DNA of 64,000 nt from Synaphobranchus kaupii (GCA_029718625.1 CM056379.1:56475487-56539486); one strand, 5' to 3'; positions 1 to 16,333 are shown, numbered from the stretch's first letter. Numbers and translations are program-made. Notes: a model not told the origin generated them from the sequence alone.

Positions 1-961
1 AATGGGTTTTCAGATTTCTTGTTAGCAAACTATAGTGTTGGCAAGTCAGTTAGGACATCTACTTTGTACATGACAAGTAATTTTTCCAGCAATTGTTTAC
101 AGACAGATTATTTCACTTTTAATTCACTATATCACAATTCTAGTGGGTCAGAAGTTTACATACACAAAGTTGACTGTGCCTTTAAATTTAAAAAGAAAAT
201 ATATATTTTGGTCACAAATCCTTTGCATGCCATGATGTCTGTGACCCAACAACATCAAAAGACTCTAGATATCTTATTTTCTGGTACTCTTACAAGCGAT
301 ACTATAACGTCTCTGCATTTGAATGGATCTCTATGGGAATTGGGGGGTGGGACTAGATTTAGCTGTAAATTACACTGGAACAGTATGGAACACATGGTTG
401 GCTAAATGGCTCTAAGTCATCAAGGATCTGATGTGTCAAACAAGCCTTAGACCATCACTCTGTTGCCAGAAATACAGTAGATATGGATGGATAACTTGAA
501 GGGTTTCTTCACCAGACTTATTGTTTGATACCTCAGACTCTTGATGACTTATAGCCATTTTACCAATCATGTAAACTTCCGACTTCAACTGTACATCCTC
601 TTGAACCAGAACATCACTGTAAAAGCTGCTTTGGAGTTATTTGAAGTGTATTTTATTGCTTTACACCAAACCTCCAAATAGCCCTATGTCAGCCATTGTA
701 AAGCCAACTTCAAGCTAAAATATCCTTCCTTGAGCATAAAAACTGGACCTGTCTGGTCCAATGGAAAACTTACAAGAAAACACTAAAACAGAAGTGAAGT
801 ATCCCCTTAATGCACTCAAATTGGGTTGCATAACAATGAGCTGGTTACTGCGCCCCTGCTCCTGTCAGTCATGTCTGCTTAAAATGCTCGTTGGCAGAGA
901 TGGAACGCAGTGTGTTTGCAGGGTGATGTTTGTGATGATGTTTGACAGTATGGTTTATTGA

Positions 962-4122
<3,161 letters not shown>

Positions 4123-5055
4123 GCTGAGCCGCAAGCCTATCCCTCAGAGCTCCGCAGAGAAGCCGGGTCACCCGGCCCGCCCACGGGTGACACACCGTAG
4201 AGCGAGAGAGAGAGCGAGGGGGCCCAGGTGCAGAGAAAGGGAGGTCCCAGGACGAAGACCACACACCCTCCCCACCAGGACCTGCCAAACTCCCAGGAAC
4301 AGAGCTAACCGCCTCCTCCTTTCCTCTCCTCTCTCCTCCTCTCCACCACTGAACCTCAACGGTGACAGAGTGGATGCAGAGAGCGGCAGCAGACCCCCCC
4401 CCCCCCCACCCCGCTAAGAAGAGAGCAGGGTTTCTTTTAAACTTAATCTTTTTCTTGGTTGCTTTTCTTGACGAAACTGGATGAGACAGACTGAAGAATA
4501 ACCGCTTGGACAGACTGAAGTGAAGATCCGGTCCCGCATGGTCCTCTCACACTCCCGGGGGGCTGAGGTACAGTTTGAAAGACCGATTGATAGGCTTCCT
4601 CTCTTCCTGAATTAGTGGGAAAGGCCCCAGCTTGGCCCTTGATGGGCCCCCAGACCTGGTTTGCGGTGTTGACTGGAAACGTCTCTAGGCCCTGGACCAG
4701 CTCCAGTGTTCTCAGCTTTTGGGCTCAGGAAAGGCTGCACTCCCTTTCTCTCCGACAACCAAAGTTCCAGACTACCTGTTGGTGACACTGTTCTGTTTTC
4801 ATTCTTCAAGTTTTGTAGTGAGAAATGGAAAGAAACTGAAGAGGGGCTCACGTTTCATGAAGTTACTCTTTGAGCATCTGTTTAACATTTTAACAGACAT
4901 CAAACTGGAAATTGACTGTTTTCTTAATATTTCAGCCCCTCTTCCCCCCCCCCCCCATTATTACAAGGGGGGCTGGAATATCATTGTGTACTGTGAGGGG
5001 GAAGAGGGCCTTAGAAGAGAATTGCATATAAACCATTAAATACTATTGTTAAAAA
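4123..5055 (+). other. tlk2: tlk2 3' untranslated region with ATTAAA poly(A) signal
   Basis: After the stop there is a GC-rich stretch with a C run at about 4397-4408, then AT-rich DNA with T- and C-runs. ATTAAA at 5035-5040 is the first good polyadenylation signal, followed by T/G-rich DNA. The 3' end at about 5055 is inferred from that signal only; transcript data would fix it. No repeat is recognised before the SINE at 5172, which agrees with this interval being exonic. Confidence 0.6.
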
Positions 5056-5171
5056 AACTGATGTTAATTCAAGTTATTTTTCAACATGATTTCCACCGAG
5101 AAGTACGGTCACAATTGTGGTTCACTATTGCATATCACAGCCATAGTAAATTACACACGCACTCTTTTTTT

Positions 5172-5297
5172 TACACCCTGTACCCCACTGGCAAATTGCT
5201 GAAGCTAAGTAGGAATGGTCTCGGTTAGTACTTGGATGAGAGACTTCCTCCGAAAGCTAGGTTGCTGCTGGAAGAGGGGTTGGTGGGCCAGTACACA
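5172..5297 (+). mobile_element. 5S-rRNA-derived SINE, left (promoter) half
   Basis: The segment resembles 5S rRNA: GCTAAGTAGG, then GGTTAGTACTTGGATGAGAG (the internal control region), then a diverged 3' stem. Substitutions across the molecule and the tail GTTGGTGGGCCAG, which 5S genes lack but 5S-derived fish SINEs carry, make it a retroposon head and not a working 5S gene. The expected body is found 0.8 kb downstream. Confidence 0.8.
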
Positions 5298-6084
5298 TTA
5301 GGTTTTTCCAAAAAAAAAAAATAGTTTGAACGATCTCATAATAGATAAATTTATTTGGAATTATTTGGATATTCTACCGTCAATTTAAAACGTTACGTGA
5401 ATGTATAAATATTGTGGCCCAGTTTTCATTTCCCATTAAACGTAGCTAATTCTCTTAATCGCGCTAGCCTATAACTAAGAAATAAAGACAACAGTATCTT
5501 GAAGTTTTATTAAGCAAAGTTAAACCAGGGAAGATCATAACAATGAAATGATGCTGTTCAGCAATAAAATTACTCCGTAGATCAATTGTTGCTCAAACGA
5601 AAGAAAAAATTATAACGCACAAGTTCATCAATTCAAAATGGCACGGCTTAAACTGAATTAACCATCTCCTTTGAGGGAGAAAAAGGTGTCTGCTTTTGGA
5701 GGGTTATTAGGGCAGTTGCTGCTGGCATCACTTGCAGGGGACCTTCTCCTTGGTTATTATTTTGTCTCCAATGGCATGGAACCTGTAATATTTCCAAATG
5801 GCACTCCTGAAGTGTGGTGGACTTGCAATTTTTCTTGGTTCCTCCATTTCAAATGCGTAGCCTACAAGCTACGAAGATGGCATGACCCACAAATTAACTT
5901 TTATTTAGGCTACCTGCCCTCCAGACAAAACAATAACATGGCTTGTTGTTTATCAGTCTCTTTGATATTGAGCATTACCAGGAGCGCAACATGGATGAAC
6001 GCAGAGCGCAACTGGATTACAACTATTAATTGTGTATTTAAAATTTTCCTGAGAGTCGAACAAATTAGTTTGAATATCACCTAA
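5298..6084. mobile_element. Unclassified ~0.79-kb insertion splitting the 5S-SINE
   Basis: This block separates two pieces of one SINE and so was probably inserted. Its ends are weakly similar in inverted orientation (TTAGGT near 5300 and ACCTAA near 6080, with a TTTGAACGA-like phrase inside each). No transposase was recognised; the open frame at 5671-6084 has no motif I know. Superfamily and exact ends are uncertain. Confidence 0.4.
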
Positions 6085-6345
6085 CAGAAATGCAATGCCC
6101 CAGCACAGTGATGGGGGCACTGTGCTGAAGAAGGTGCTGTCCTTCGGATGAGACATTAAACCGAGGTCCTGACTAACTGTGGTAGTTAAAGATCCCATGC
6201 CACTTTTCGAAAGAGTCGGGGTGCTAACCCTGGTGTCCTGGCCAAATTCCCACAAAATCCCCCCCTGTATCTGATTGGCTGCACAATTTCTTGCATTGAT
6301 ACTCACTTTGATTACCCTGGTCCTCACCGCAAAAGAGAGTTAAGT
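6085..6345 (+). mobile_element. 5S-rRNA-derived SINE, right (body/tail) half
   Basis: The body includes AATGCCCCAGCACAGTGATG, CCTTCGGATGAGACATTAAA and TGGTGTCCTGGCCAAATTCC, phrases familiar from 5S-headed fish SINEs. Orientation (+) and order match the 5S-like head at 5172-5297. From about 6346 to 8630 I recognise nothing: mixed AT-rich DNA, with a GC-richer island at 6925-7240 that is open on both strands but resembles no known protein. Confidence 0.75.
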
Positions 6346-8630
6346 TTTAAGTTGGCCTACAAAAAGATCAACAAAGGATAAATCACATTTTAAAAACAAA
6401 TTAATGATCTAAAATAGATTCTTTATTGTCCTCCCCAAGAAACTATCATCATAGTCTGTACAATGCAGGGATAAACGCATACAATGCTATTCCACATAAT
6501 TACATACATATACAGTATAACATAATGGGTACTATTATATAATGTGAAGATTAAGGTAAATGCATGTAGTGTAACCTATTTTTATACAGTCTATGAGTGT
6601 AACAAAAAATAAAAAGCCTTTCTATAGGAGTGACAATGATTGACCACATGGTTGCGCTATTGTAGAAAAAATCTTTTTGAATGGCGGTCGTATAACCCAA
6701 ATTCCCTGATTGTGCTGTTGGTTTCACAAATCGTTCAAATCCAGCCGTCTGTAGTCATTGCAAACGAACCCTGTATGTAAATGTATATTTATTTTGCGTA
6801 CACGGACGCCAAACTCGTAATTGTTACCGTAATCAGCAACGAGCCATTTGCAGCCTTAAAGAAAATATTTGTCTAGTAAGGTTTGAGACAGTGAGCACAT
6901 CTGCAGTCAATCAGCAGGCTCTGTTTATGTGTGGTAGCCCACTGCTTTCCTGCAGTCCATCTGGCTCTCACACGCAGATTGCTGCCGGACTGCTGCGGGT
7001 TTCAAAGTCTCCACCACCGATGTCAGTCTCGCTTCCTGCAGGGCCAAGAAGCGGTGCACTTTCATGAGCTGATGGGGATTTTCAGCGGCTCCTCTCCCAT
7101 AAATATCGAAAAATGCCAAATGATTCTCCGAGAGTCGTTTATGTCCGCTACTTGCCAGTCGGCACCATGGCTCCACGGAATTTGGTGCTGGCCTCAAAGC
7201 ACCCCTACGAACTTAACGGCCTTGTTGGTAAGTTGTTAACACGTAAAACTTGATTGCGCCAAGAAGGCCTGTTTTGACCAGTCCTTTGGTTTACAAGGTA
7301 TTTCTCATCCATGGCACGTAACATACGCATACCTAATGGCATTACCACAACCTTTTTATTTCTTAATTACAATTTTTATAAGGAAGAAAACCTGTCTTGA
7401 AACAATTCACAATGACGGAAACTGCAGCTGAAAATTTGACTACTATATCTTCAGCACTGCTTTGACGTATTTAAAGGCCAAAGCAATTAAAAGTACAATC
7501 GAAATTCATATCTTTATAAAAAGAAAGTAATTTCATTCAGCATTACAGTTCTGCACTACTGCATAACCAGTGGTTACAACCATTAACAATTATCCATCCT
7601 GTGATGTTTCTTTTAAAAATGTCATTGTCAGAAGTATGTTTGAACAGGCTTTATTACATGTCCAGGATACTTTTCTTCTTACAAGATACTGATGCTGTCC
7701 TAGAGCCTCAGAGAACTTCAGGTAGTGATTTAGTCACCAATGAAGACATGAAATCCTGAGGTCCCAGTAGGGTCTCTACACGTGAAGATGACCAACTCAG
7801 GAAGTCTAGCATAGGAAGAGAGGAGGCGCGACACTCTTTTTAGGCAAAAAAAAAAAGCAAATATATTTATTTATAAAACCATAACTTTTCTGTCGAAGAT
7901 ACCTGCCAGGAAGACTGCCAGGTGTGCTTTGCAAGTTGGTCCTAAATGGATATCTGTTCTTTGTAGAGTTTGAAACATGGAGCGCATTTGACCCAAACTT
8001 TTTTTATGTATTTATTTTTTTTACAAAGCCTGGATTATGAAAATGAGAGCTGAAGAAAATACTGCAGTGCCTTCCATTGTTTATTTTGTTCTGCTTGTAT
8101 AGTCTCAGGGTGAACTGTGAAAAAGCTACTGATCGAGAGTGCTGTGGCTCTTCTTGCACTGTAAGGAATAGGGTTCCAATACATCTTGGGATACAGCCTA
8201 CACATCTGGGTTCTGTGTCCGTGACCCCAAAATCAAGGTTTTGAAATGAAACAATATAGAATTTTGTAGTGAATTATTTCTTACTAATCGGTACCCTCTT
8301 GTTTTATATTAGTCGTCTGAGAAAATAACTTGTTGGTCATTAAATCAAAGAGCTTCAAATATATGGAGCACAGTATTTCCAGTCACATTTTAAAGTCTTA
8401 ACTTGAAATTTAAAAAAAACGTAACTCAAAAAGACTATTAAGACCAGTGAATACTTGAACAGATTAAGTTGCTCCACTGGTTGCTGAAATGGTTCAAGGC
8501 AATTGGATTCCTCAAGCCATTTGGGTTTTACAGTGAAGTAATACTACACATCAACAACCAAGAGCACAATCACATGATTCAAGAGACTTCAGGTCTGATT
8601 TCCCAACAGGTAAGTACATTGAATGGTTAA

Positions 8631-9414
8631 CATGAAAGGGTGTTATAAACACGCACCTAATTAGATGTGGCTTTCTTGGGTCTCACAGATTGTTCCACTA
8701 TATTTGGTTTCTTTGTGTCTGCATAAAGCTCTTCTCACATCAAGCCAATTAACAAACTGGCCCAAATGGGCAATTCTTGGGATGAATTACCATTACTTAA
8801 AAGACTTGTTTAACTTGCTTTGCAAGTTATGGTGGCAGCTGAAGAGAAATTGCTGTTAAGTAAGAAAAGTATGAACTTCTCATTCTTGGATGCATGTTTT
8901 CTTACATTACGAGGCCAAACACTGACTCCACCAATAGAACCACTGAAAGGCAAAATCTCATCTCTTTTACAAAAGTAGGACATTTTGGTGCTACTGCATG
9001 TCATACAGCTTGATTAGGGCGTAGTGCATTGATTATTGTAAAGTTATTCACAAGTAATGAACCATTTTGCTTAAAAACAGTTATTATATTAAGAAAGAAT
9101 ATTTCTCAAAGCATTTTTTAAATGAAGAATTAAAAAATTCTGGGGATGAAGGTTTCAATGGATATTGCTAGGCTGGTGACTGCATTGGGATGATTTTCTT
9201 TAGAAAGTCTAGTTTCCATCTGTCTGAAAATCGTAACTCTTTTAAGTAATTGTGATTAGTCCCTAAGAATTGCCCATTTGGGCTAGTCTGTTAATTGGCT
9301 TGATGTGAGAAGAGCTTTATGCCGACACAAAAGAAACCAAATATAGTGGAACAATCTGCGAGACCCAAGAAAGCCACATCTAAATTAGGTGCGTGTTTAT
9401 AACACCCTTTCATG
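8631..9414. mobile_element. 784-bp inverted-repeat DNA element with ~180-bp arms
   Basis: The left arm (8631-8810) and right arm (9240-9414) are near-identical inverted copies starting CATGAAAGGGTGTTATAAAC. Shared inner phrases include TTCCACTATATTTGGTTTCT and CAAGCCAATTAACA. The ~430-bp centre has no transposase frame. This is a non-autonomous foldback-like or long-TIR MITE. I could not define a target-site duplication, so the superfamily is open. Confidence 0.75.
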
Positions 9415-12121
9415 TCATGCTCTCACCTGACCCCACAGCGTGAGATCACACAGCGTGTGTCCCCCCGTATTAAAGACCTCTAGATTGCTGCTTATTTATC
9501 AATCAGACAGATTCCTACCGACCATCTTAAGACATCTGCACAAAACTAATGGTATTATCTTATACAGTTAGGACCACAGCAACATGCATTTAAAATATCT
9601 AAAGAGTGTATTGTATGAAAAAGTCATGTATGATTTGAATGCCCCCCCCCCCCCCTTATCAAATGCATAGCCAGTCTCTGGAAACCTGGATGGGCTCAGG
9701 CCAGCAGTCTTGTCCAATAATTCACATCCAATAAGGAGTTCACAGGTCAAGAAGCATCACATCTCTATTAGAGAAGGGTGCACACACATTTGTCTCTGTA
9801 GGGGCAATAGGTTATGAAAACATCCTGATAAAGACGGCCACCACCAAAAACATTTTTGCAGACACTACCGAGCATGTTTTGCAAAATGTAAATACATTTC
9901 CTCCCTCATACTGAATGCCACCTTTCTACTTTACTAATGCAAGATTAGAAATGGTGGAGAAACAAAGTGCAACTTCAATGAAAGATGCAAGTTCGGTGAA
10001 CTGTCGAAAAATAAGCATGTGTGTAAGCACCTGTGTGAGCTATTTGGGGTGCTTGTACATTTCAGCAGAAGAGGAGCGGATTAGCCCGGGGTGTGCTACA
10101 GTCCACACAATCCTCACTTTCACATAATAGTCTTGCAATGTTCCTGTTGCGTTATGGCAGATTATTACATTTCTTATGAGAACACTGTATTAGCTGGGTT
10201 GTTGTTATTAGAGTTGTTGATGGCCTATGCTGTGTAGAGTGGCGTGGCTGAGTAATGCATTATGGGATGCTTAGGAGCTTAGCATCAGGAGGAAGACTTC
10301 TCTGTGGTCAGCAGCGTCACTCAGTTGTGTTCACCTGATAATGAGACGGCAGTCATGTGTGTGAGAACAAAGACCCTTATCATTGAAATGGAAGTCACAT
10401 TGTCAGAGTGACTTAATTTTGATAAGGTTGTCACCGTCTGGCTTTTAAGCTAATTCTGCAGCAGCACACTCATGAGTTGATTTAGATCAATGTGGGAACA
10501 TGACATCAGCTGGTAAAAGTGGTGCTAATCTTGTTGATCAATGCTGGGTGCGATGGGGACAAGCACTTTGGGGATCAATAACGTTCCATCGTATTCACAG
10601 AGAAGACTCCAGGGGGCAGCAAACTGTAAACATGTCCAGCTGTCAGAGGGTAGCATGGAGCAGCTAATCTCTGCACTAATGCACCGTTATCTCAAGAGAC
10701 TGCTCCCCACTGTGTTCACTGTTCAGCTTGACCTAAAATGCTGTAACTATATGACCGTACCAAACTACACGCATACTGTACATGCGGTTCTGTTTACCCG
10801 GACACATGTACATATCCCAGTGCTGTATTGACCCTGATTCTGTCCCCCAGGGTTGGAGCCAGCTTATCTTTGTCTGCCTGGATGGATCCTGATCTGTGCT
10901 GCCATTTGTCTGGTTTGGTGCCGTGTACTTAAGGTATAAAGTAAGTACTGTTATGTTACACTGGCATGATAATATTATGTTTCCATGAGTTATCCCTAAT
11001 AGTAAGATGCATACTGACTTTGATTTGAATGAAGATTCTATCCATCTTCATTGTACAGAAAGATAAGTGGTGTATTTCAATTTTACCATGTTTTTATAAT
11101 CAATGGGAGGGACGAGAGAGTAATAATTTTGAATAACAAGGTGCCATTTTTAATTCAGTAAAAAAATCTATTGGAAATACCATGATGTTTTTATGCTGTT
11201 AACGATCAATGAAAAATTCTACCATTTAAATACAAAACAGATTGTAGGAACAATGGGACGGCATTCCATACATTCCAAGGCAAACGCAACCGAATACATA
11301 CGCTCCCACCTCCTAACCATTAGTTAAAACCATAGACATACATATTTAGACAGGAAAGCATGCCCTTAGCCAACCTACGCCTGCACTGTGTCTGTCTGCG
11401 CTGTGAGTGCAAAACATTGGAGTTCCCCAACAGGGCTGTGCAGAGATCTTTTGAGGGGCAGGTGCTTAAAGTGAGAAAAGGGTACAACTGAGAAAAGAGA
11501 AAAGAAAAGACACCCAAAATTAAGCATTCAAATTAATGACGGCAATAATAATAGTAAAAATAAGAATGTTTTCAATTAAATCAAAGGAGCCAAGGGCATA
11601 GGAGTGGTTTGGTATCTGTGGGGGACACCCCCCCCCGGGAAAAACATTTTTGAAAAACTGCACTTAAATGCTTATTTATAGTGCTTTTTGACAACAGTAT
11701 TTATTAATCTGCTGTTTAAAAAATTACTTTAAAAAAGCACTCCAAAAAAACTAACAATAATGAAAAACAAACCAATCTTTTAAAAGAATATTTAATTTGT
11801 GGAAAAACAAAAAATAATTCCCTCCCTCCTTTTCTTATGTAGCTGGATCACCTGCTGTATTATTAGATATTATTCTGTTTCTATTGAAATATTTCAGCAA
11901 CAAACTAAAAAAAAAAAAACATCACATATTTAGGTGTTGATGGCTGAGATGGACTCATTTCACTGCCTATCTCTACTGTCACCATTATTCCTACCTGCTG
12001 TGGCTCAGAGGCCTCAGTTGAGCTGCTGTGGCTCAGAGGCCTCAGTTGAGCTGCAGCAGCCTGCCTCACTCCTCTCTCCCCCCATCATCTTGAATCTAAT
12101 GTTAATAATATGAGGTCAAAA
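9415..12121. other. Intergenic, no gene recognised; small tandem duplication and homopolymers
   Basis: Short frames only. Contains a poly-C run near 9642-9656 and a perfect two-copy 28-bp tandem duplication (CTGCTGTGGCTCAGAGGCCT... at 11995-12022 and 12023-12050). The rest is AT-rich and unassigned. Confidence 0.5.
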
Positions 12122-14104
12122 CATAGACTGTATAAAAATATGGACAGTCACTGTGACATCACCCATTGCCTTCCCACGGCCTCATAAAAACAGTTTTGCG
12201 TCTCCGGAAGTGTTTTTTGCCCCACGTTTGTACAAACTGGGTCTGCTCCGTGGAGCCAAAGTGACGTTGTCGGGAGCAGGGCCAAATGGATATGGTCCGG
12301 ACACAGTATGATTGACAGTTCTTCGGGGTGGAGAAGCCCATGACCTGACCTTAACCAAACCCACCATTTTCTATTGCAAAACAAACTCGCTGTAAACTTC
12401 CTTAAGTAGCTAATGTTTTATAATATAACATTTAATTTTCATCCTCGATTTTACTATGCTATTTATTGGCATTGAATGTGTGAAATTCGTCACGATTAAC
12501 ATTCATTTAGTTATCTTCAATTTATATTCACCTAACATCAGCTAATTTGATTTGCTAGATAGCATACCAGCTGAGCTCGGTAGCCAAGCTTGACGCACTG
12601 TATCACCACACACGGACTAACGCTATTGCCATGAACTATATTGACGGTCAATCAATCACATATGTTATTTTGACAAGACTACTTTTATTATAAATGTCCC
12701 TAGCGCCGCTAGAAAGGTAGCAAGCTGTCCCCTTAAATGAGCAAAACAACACCGTCTTTTTGGCTAACCGCTAATTAACTAGACTGTGACAAAGCAGTCT
12801 CACGGTTTTCCGCAGCATGAAACCCCGATCTGAAAACTGTTCCAGATAAAGTCGACATTGTAGGTTTGTGGGTTCACATGCTACCTAAAGCATAGTAGCC
12901 TACATTACATCATAGCTGGCATTAACTTTCATCTGCATCCTATAGCCTAACCTAATCATAAACATTTACAACATTTGCAGACTCCGTATTCTTTTCCAAT
13001 AAATTATTGGTTTTATTTTAAACATCCCCGTATTGAGTTAGTACAAACATACCGCTAACACTTTGGCTCTATTCCCCTCTCAGTTTTTGGGACTGAAAAA
13101 AAATGATCCAGGTGTAGAAATGTCCGGTTAGGGTTCTAGTTGGAGCAGCTGGCTAACGTTAGTAACATTAACTAGGCAATCATGGTAGCTAGACAACTTA
13201 TATGGCCATCCAGCAAGGATGACTTTAAGGAAGTCGAATAACTGTTAAATTAAAAGGGCTTGCCATAAGCTATCGTTAGCTTGCTAGCTAAATGTTAAAT
13301 CGACTTGCCGTGAGCTATCGTTGCTTGCTAGCTAGCTAACCCAGCATTGCTAAGCAATGGTAACGTTCATTGCAGGGGGAATACGGAAATTGCGTGCGGG
13401 AGGGGGTGGAATAGCTAAATGAATATCTAAATTTATAAGGTTATACAGGTACGGAGCAATTGATTTGAGATACTTAACCCACAGTTTGGCTGCTTGCTCC
13501 GAGACGCTGGGACTGTAATGTAGCTGCAACATCCCCGCTGTCTCTCATCTCACAAAACAGTATTTTTAGTAGACACATCATAAATCGCTCCAAAATAAAT
13601 ATGTGATGACAAACATGTTGAAGATGAGCGACAAGGCAATACAGCGTGTCTCCCTGTCCCAAGCATAGATTGTATAAAGGTCCCAAGATGCCAGGGCGTG
13701 TTTTAGACCAATGATTGTTGTCTCCCGCTTCTGGTCCCGCCCCTCCGAATGAGGACAGTGAGAACCCTATAGAACCTACCTCTGACAATGACCCCAGGAC
13801 TCAACCGGTCCCTCTGATTGGTCCTGAACAAATGTTAATACCCTGTCCAAATGACACAATAATTAAAAAAATCGGCACATGGAGAGGCATAAGACAAAGG
13901 AAAAGCACCTATTGCGACTACATTTTCTCGTGGAAAAAATTTATTGACTGAGTATTTTGATAACATTCCTGCCATTGACTTACATGGTGAAAGACCTATA
14001 CTGGAGCCAACCGCAGTGGCGCTAGTGAGCAACGGCACTATCGCTGCTCCCAGCCCAACCAGGAAGTGAGCTTCAAAACGAAAGCCCGGTTTTGGCCCCT
14101 TGGT
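12122..14104. mobile_element. ~2-kb CATAGACTGTATAAA repeat, copy A
   Basis: Starts CATAGACTGTATAAAAATAT at 12122, has a second similar phrase (CATAGATTGTATAAAGG) near 13667, and ends near 14104 (TTGGCCCCTTGGT). The whole block recurs in inverted orientation at 45904-47824, which sets the limits. The interior is rich in GCTAGCTAGCTAACC-like words. No transposase frame is evident. The internal copy of the end phrase suggests two elements joined or one inserted beside another. It is a common kind of fish repeat, but I cannot name its superfamily. Confidence 0.7.
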
Positions 14105-14993
14105 CCGAATCAGCACTCTTTCACACTGTTGAGTAGCCTTGGTGAGTAGATAGGGCGAGAAAGTGATAGAGTACGCAAAAAATTTTCAAATTGCAGTATA
14201 CTTCAAACTCCCGGATGACACACTTTCTTCCGGGGTTTCACTGAGTACATTCGGGAGAACACTTGAAGAAGTACACAAACATTTTGGTCACATAAATATG
14301 ATGTGAAGCTTTGTTTTTTTTAAAAATGAGGCGCAGCTTCACTGACATTTTCCTTCAAATACAACAAAAACAACACGTGAGTGGGGCGCAGGGTTGCCAG
14401 ATCTTGTAAGACTTTCCAGCCAAATGGCGACTCAAAACTAGCCCAGATTATAGGCTATTTTTAACTGAAACCAACGTATTTTTAATAGAAATCATTATGT
14501 TTTTACTTTTTTAAATAAGTGCATGCTTTGCGACTTTTCATTTTTACCAGTGAGTGCACTTTGAAAGTATCCCAATTTAGCTGTAAAACCGCGGACATGG
14601 CAACACTGGTGGGACGTCTTATGACCTGCTTACGACGCTTCCACAGTGTGGTTGGAAAATAGTATGGCGGATATTTTTGCTGCTAAACAGTGCACATTAA
14701 ACAGCACACTTCTGCCAGTGATCTGTACGCAGGAGACAGGGCACAGTAGATAGGTCTCTGATTCGGACACAGCCACAGTTTGTGGGTCCGGCGCGTCCCC
14801 ATGCGTCGTCGCTGAATTTGGTGACCGTTGCTTGCTATTTTGCGATTAATCTACCGAATGACGCATACACGCGTTTCGGGTAAGGTTAATCGGAAATGTT
14901 TTACCGATAATGTTCTGGTTATCGTGGCCTATATTGAATTGAATCGGTTGTACATTTTTCGTTGTACATTTAAAAAGCCGAAAGGATGCGAGC
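14105..14993. other. Unassigned intergenic DNA between repeats
   Basis: No gene, RNA or named repeat recognised. Phrases such as CACGCGTTTCGGGTAA and the GC-mixed composition suggest decayed repeat DNA, possibly the outer part of the DIRS element to its right. Confidence 0.3.
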
Positions 14994-15098
14994 ATCTGTG
15001 TCTGTGAGCGCATATACTACCTGAGGCATCTTCACCCCGTCGTGGCCCTTCTGTGGTACTGTTCGGGCCCTTGGCTTGGTGTTGGGAGCACTTCAGCA
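14994..15098 (+). repeat. ~105-bp direct repeat, left copy
   Basis: Matches 16334-16435 in the same orientation, sharing CCTGAGGC, CTTCACCCC, GTGGCCCTTC and CACTTCAGCATT/AACTTCAGTATT. The repeats flank the TTAA-bounded foldback element and probably belong to the DIRS-type element. Confidence 0.65.
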
Positions 15099-16093
15099 TT
15101 AAAGGGGACATGAAGCACTCGGTAAAGTGGCTCTGGTTCGTTAGCTTTTTACCTTAAATTAGATATGACCGTGCGTTCAGATCTCAAACCGACCCATAAT
15201 TGCTGGAAAAAGAAGTTGAAATTCGCTATTTTTCCACTAGGGCGCAGCCATCTTGTACAAACTGTGGTCATGACGTCACTAGGTTGGTTGGACTCTGCTG
15301 CTCAATGTATTACAATGGGAAAATAGCTGACTTTCAGTGAGCTCAACGATGTATCGTGAGGAAAAAATAAAACAAAAAACGCACAGACGGTCTTTTTCTA
15401 TTGCCCCAAGATGCTCAAATGAGTATTACCGAACAAAAATTTCATTTAGAACTTAATTTCCACTAACTGCTTCTGACCATATTAATGCTGTGGCCAGCCG
15501 GCAAGTAGCCTACAGTGCCGCTGCATTGCCTTGATATATTAGTTAATTGTCTGCAAATATATACCTACCGTGACCTAGCATCACAAGCTAACGCTTATTT
15601 TATATAGGCACTATTAGCTAGACAAGACTTTAGCTCCCAAACCGTTTATCAAGGCAACGCAGCGGTGCTGCAATTTGCCGGCTCATCATCAGGCGACAGC
15701 ATAGTAGCTATGGTCAGAAGCAGTTTGTGGAAATTAAGTTTTAAATTAAGTTTTGTTCGGTAATACTCATTTGAGAATCTCGGGACAATAGAAAAAGACT
15801 GTGCGTTTTTTGTTTTATTTTTTCCTCACGATACATCATTGAGCTCACTGAAAGTCAGCTATTTTCCCATAGGAATACATTGAGCAGCAGATTCAAACCA
15901 ACCTAGTGACGTCATGACCGCAGTTTGTCCAAGATGGCTGCGCCCTAGTGAAAAAAAAAAAAAAAGCGAATTTCAACTTCTTTTTCCAGCAAATATGGGT
16001 TGGTTTGAGATTTGAACGCACGGTCATATCTAATTTAAGGTAAAAAGCTAACGAATCAGAGTCACTTTACCAAGTGCTTCATGTTCCCTTTAA
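15099..16093. mobile_element. ~1-kb foldback DNA element bounded by TTAA
   Basis: Arms of roughly 400 bp (about 15103-15500 and 15690-16089) are inverted copies, starting AGGGGACATGAAGCACTCGG on the left and its near-perfect complement on the right. TTAA stands at both outer ends (15099-15102 and 16090-16093), the target duplication typical of piggyBac and Kolobok elements. No transposase is present. The arms include the CRE-like palindrome TGACGTCA. Confidence 0.75.
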
Positions 16094-16333
16094 GTATGCA
16101 GAAGGTGCGCAGAATTCAGGAGGTGGTGGCTCATCTGGGGAGGATGTCCCACCTGGGCAGTCAGTTTGTAAGGAGCGTGATGATGAACTGCACTCCCCTC
16201 GTCACCCTGCAGTGGTACTGTTCGGGTCTGTGGTTTATGGGTGTGTGTGCTTCAACCTTCATTGTGTCGAAGCTACTATGCACATCAGAGATATCGTGGT
16301 ACTTCATACAAATGTTTTAATGCCAAAAGGAGC

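Noticed and set aside
5172..5297. Functional 5S rRNA gene
   Set aside because: Many substitutions, missing 5' end of the molecule and a SINE-type continuation downstream show a retroposed relic.
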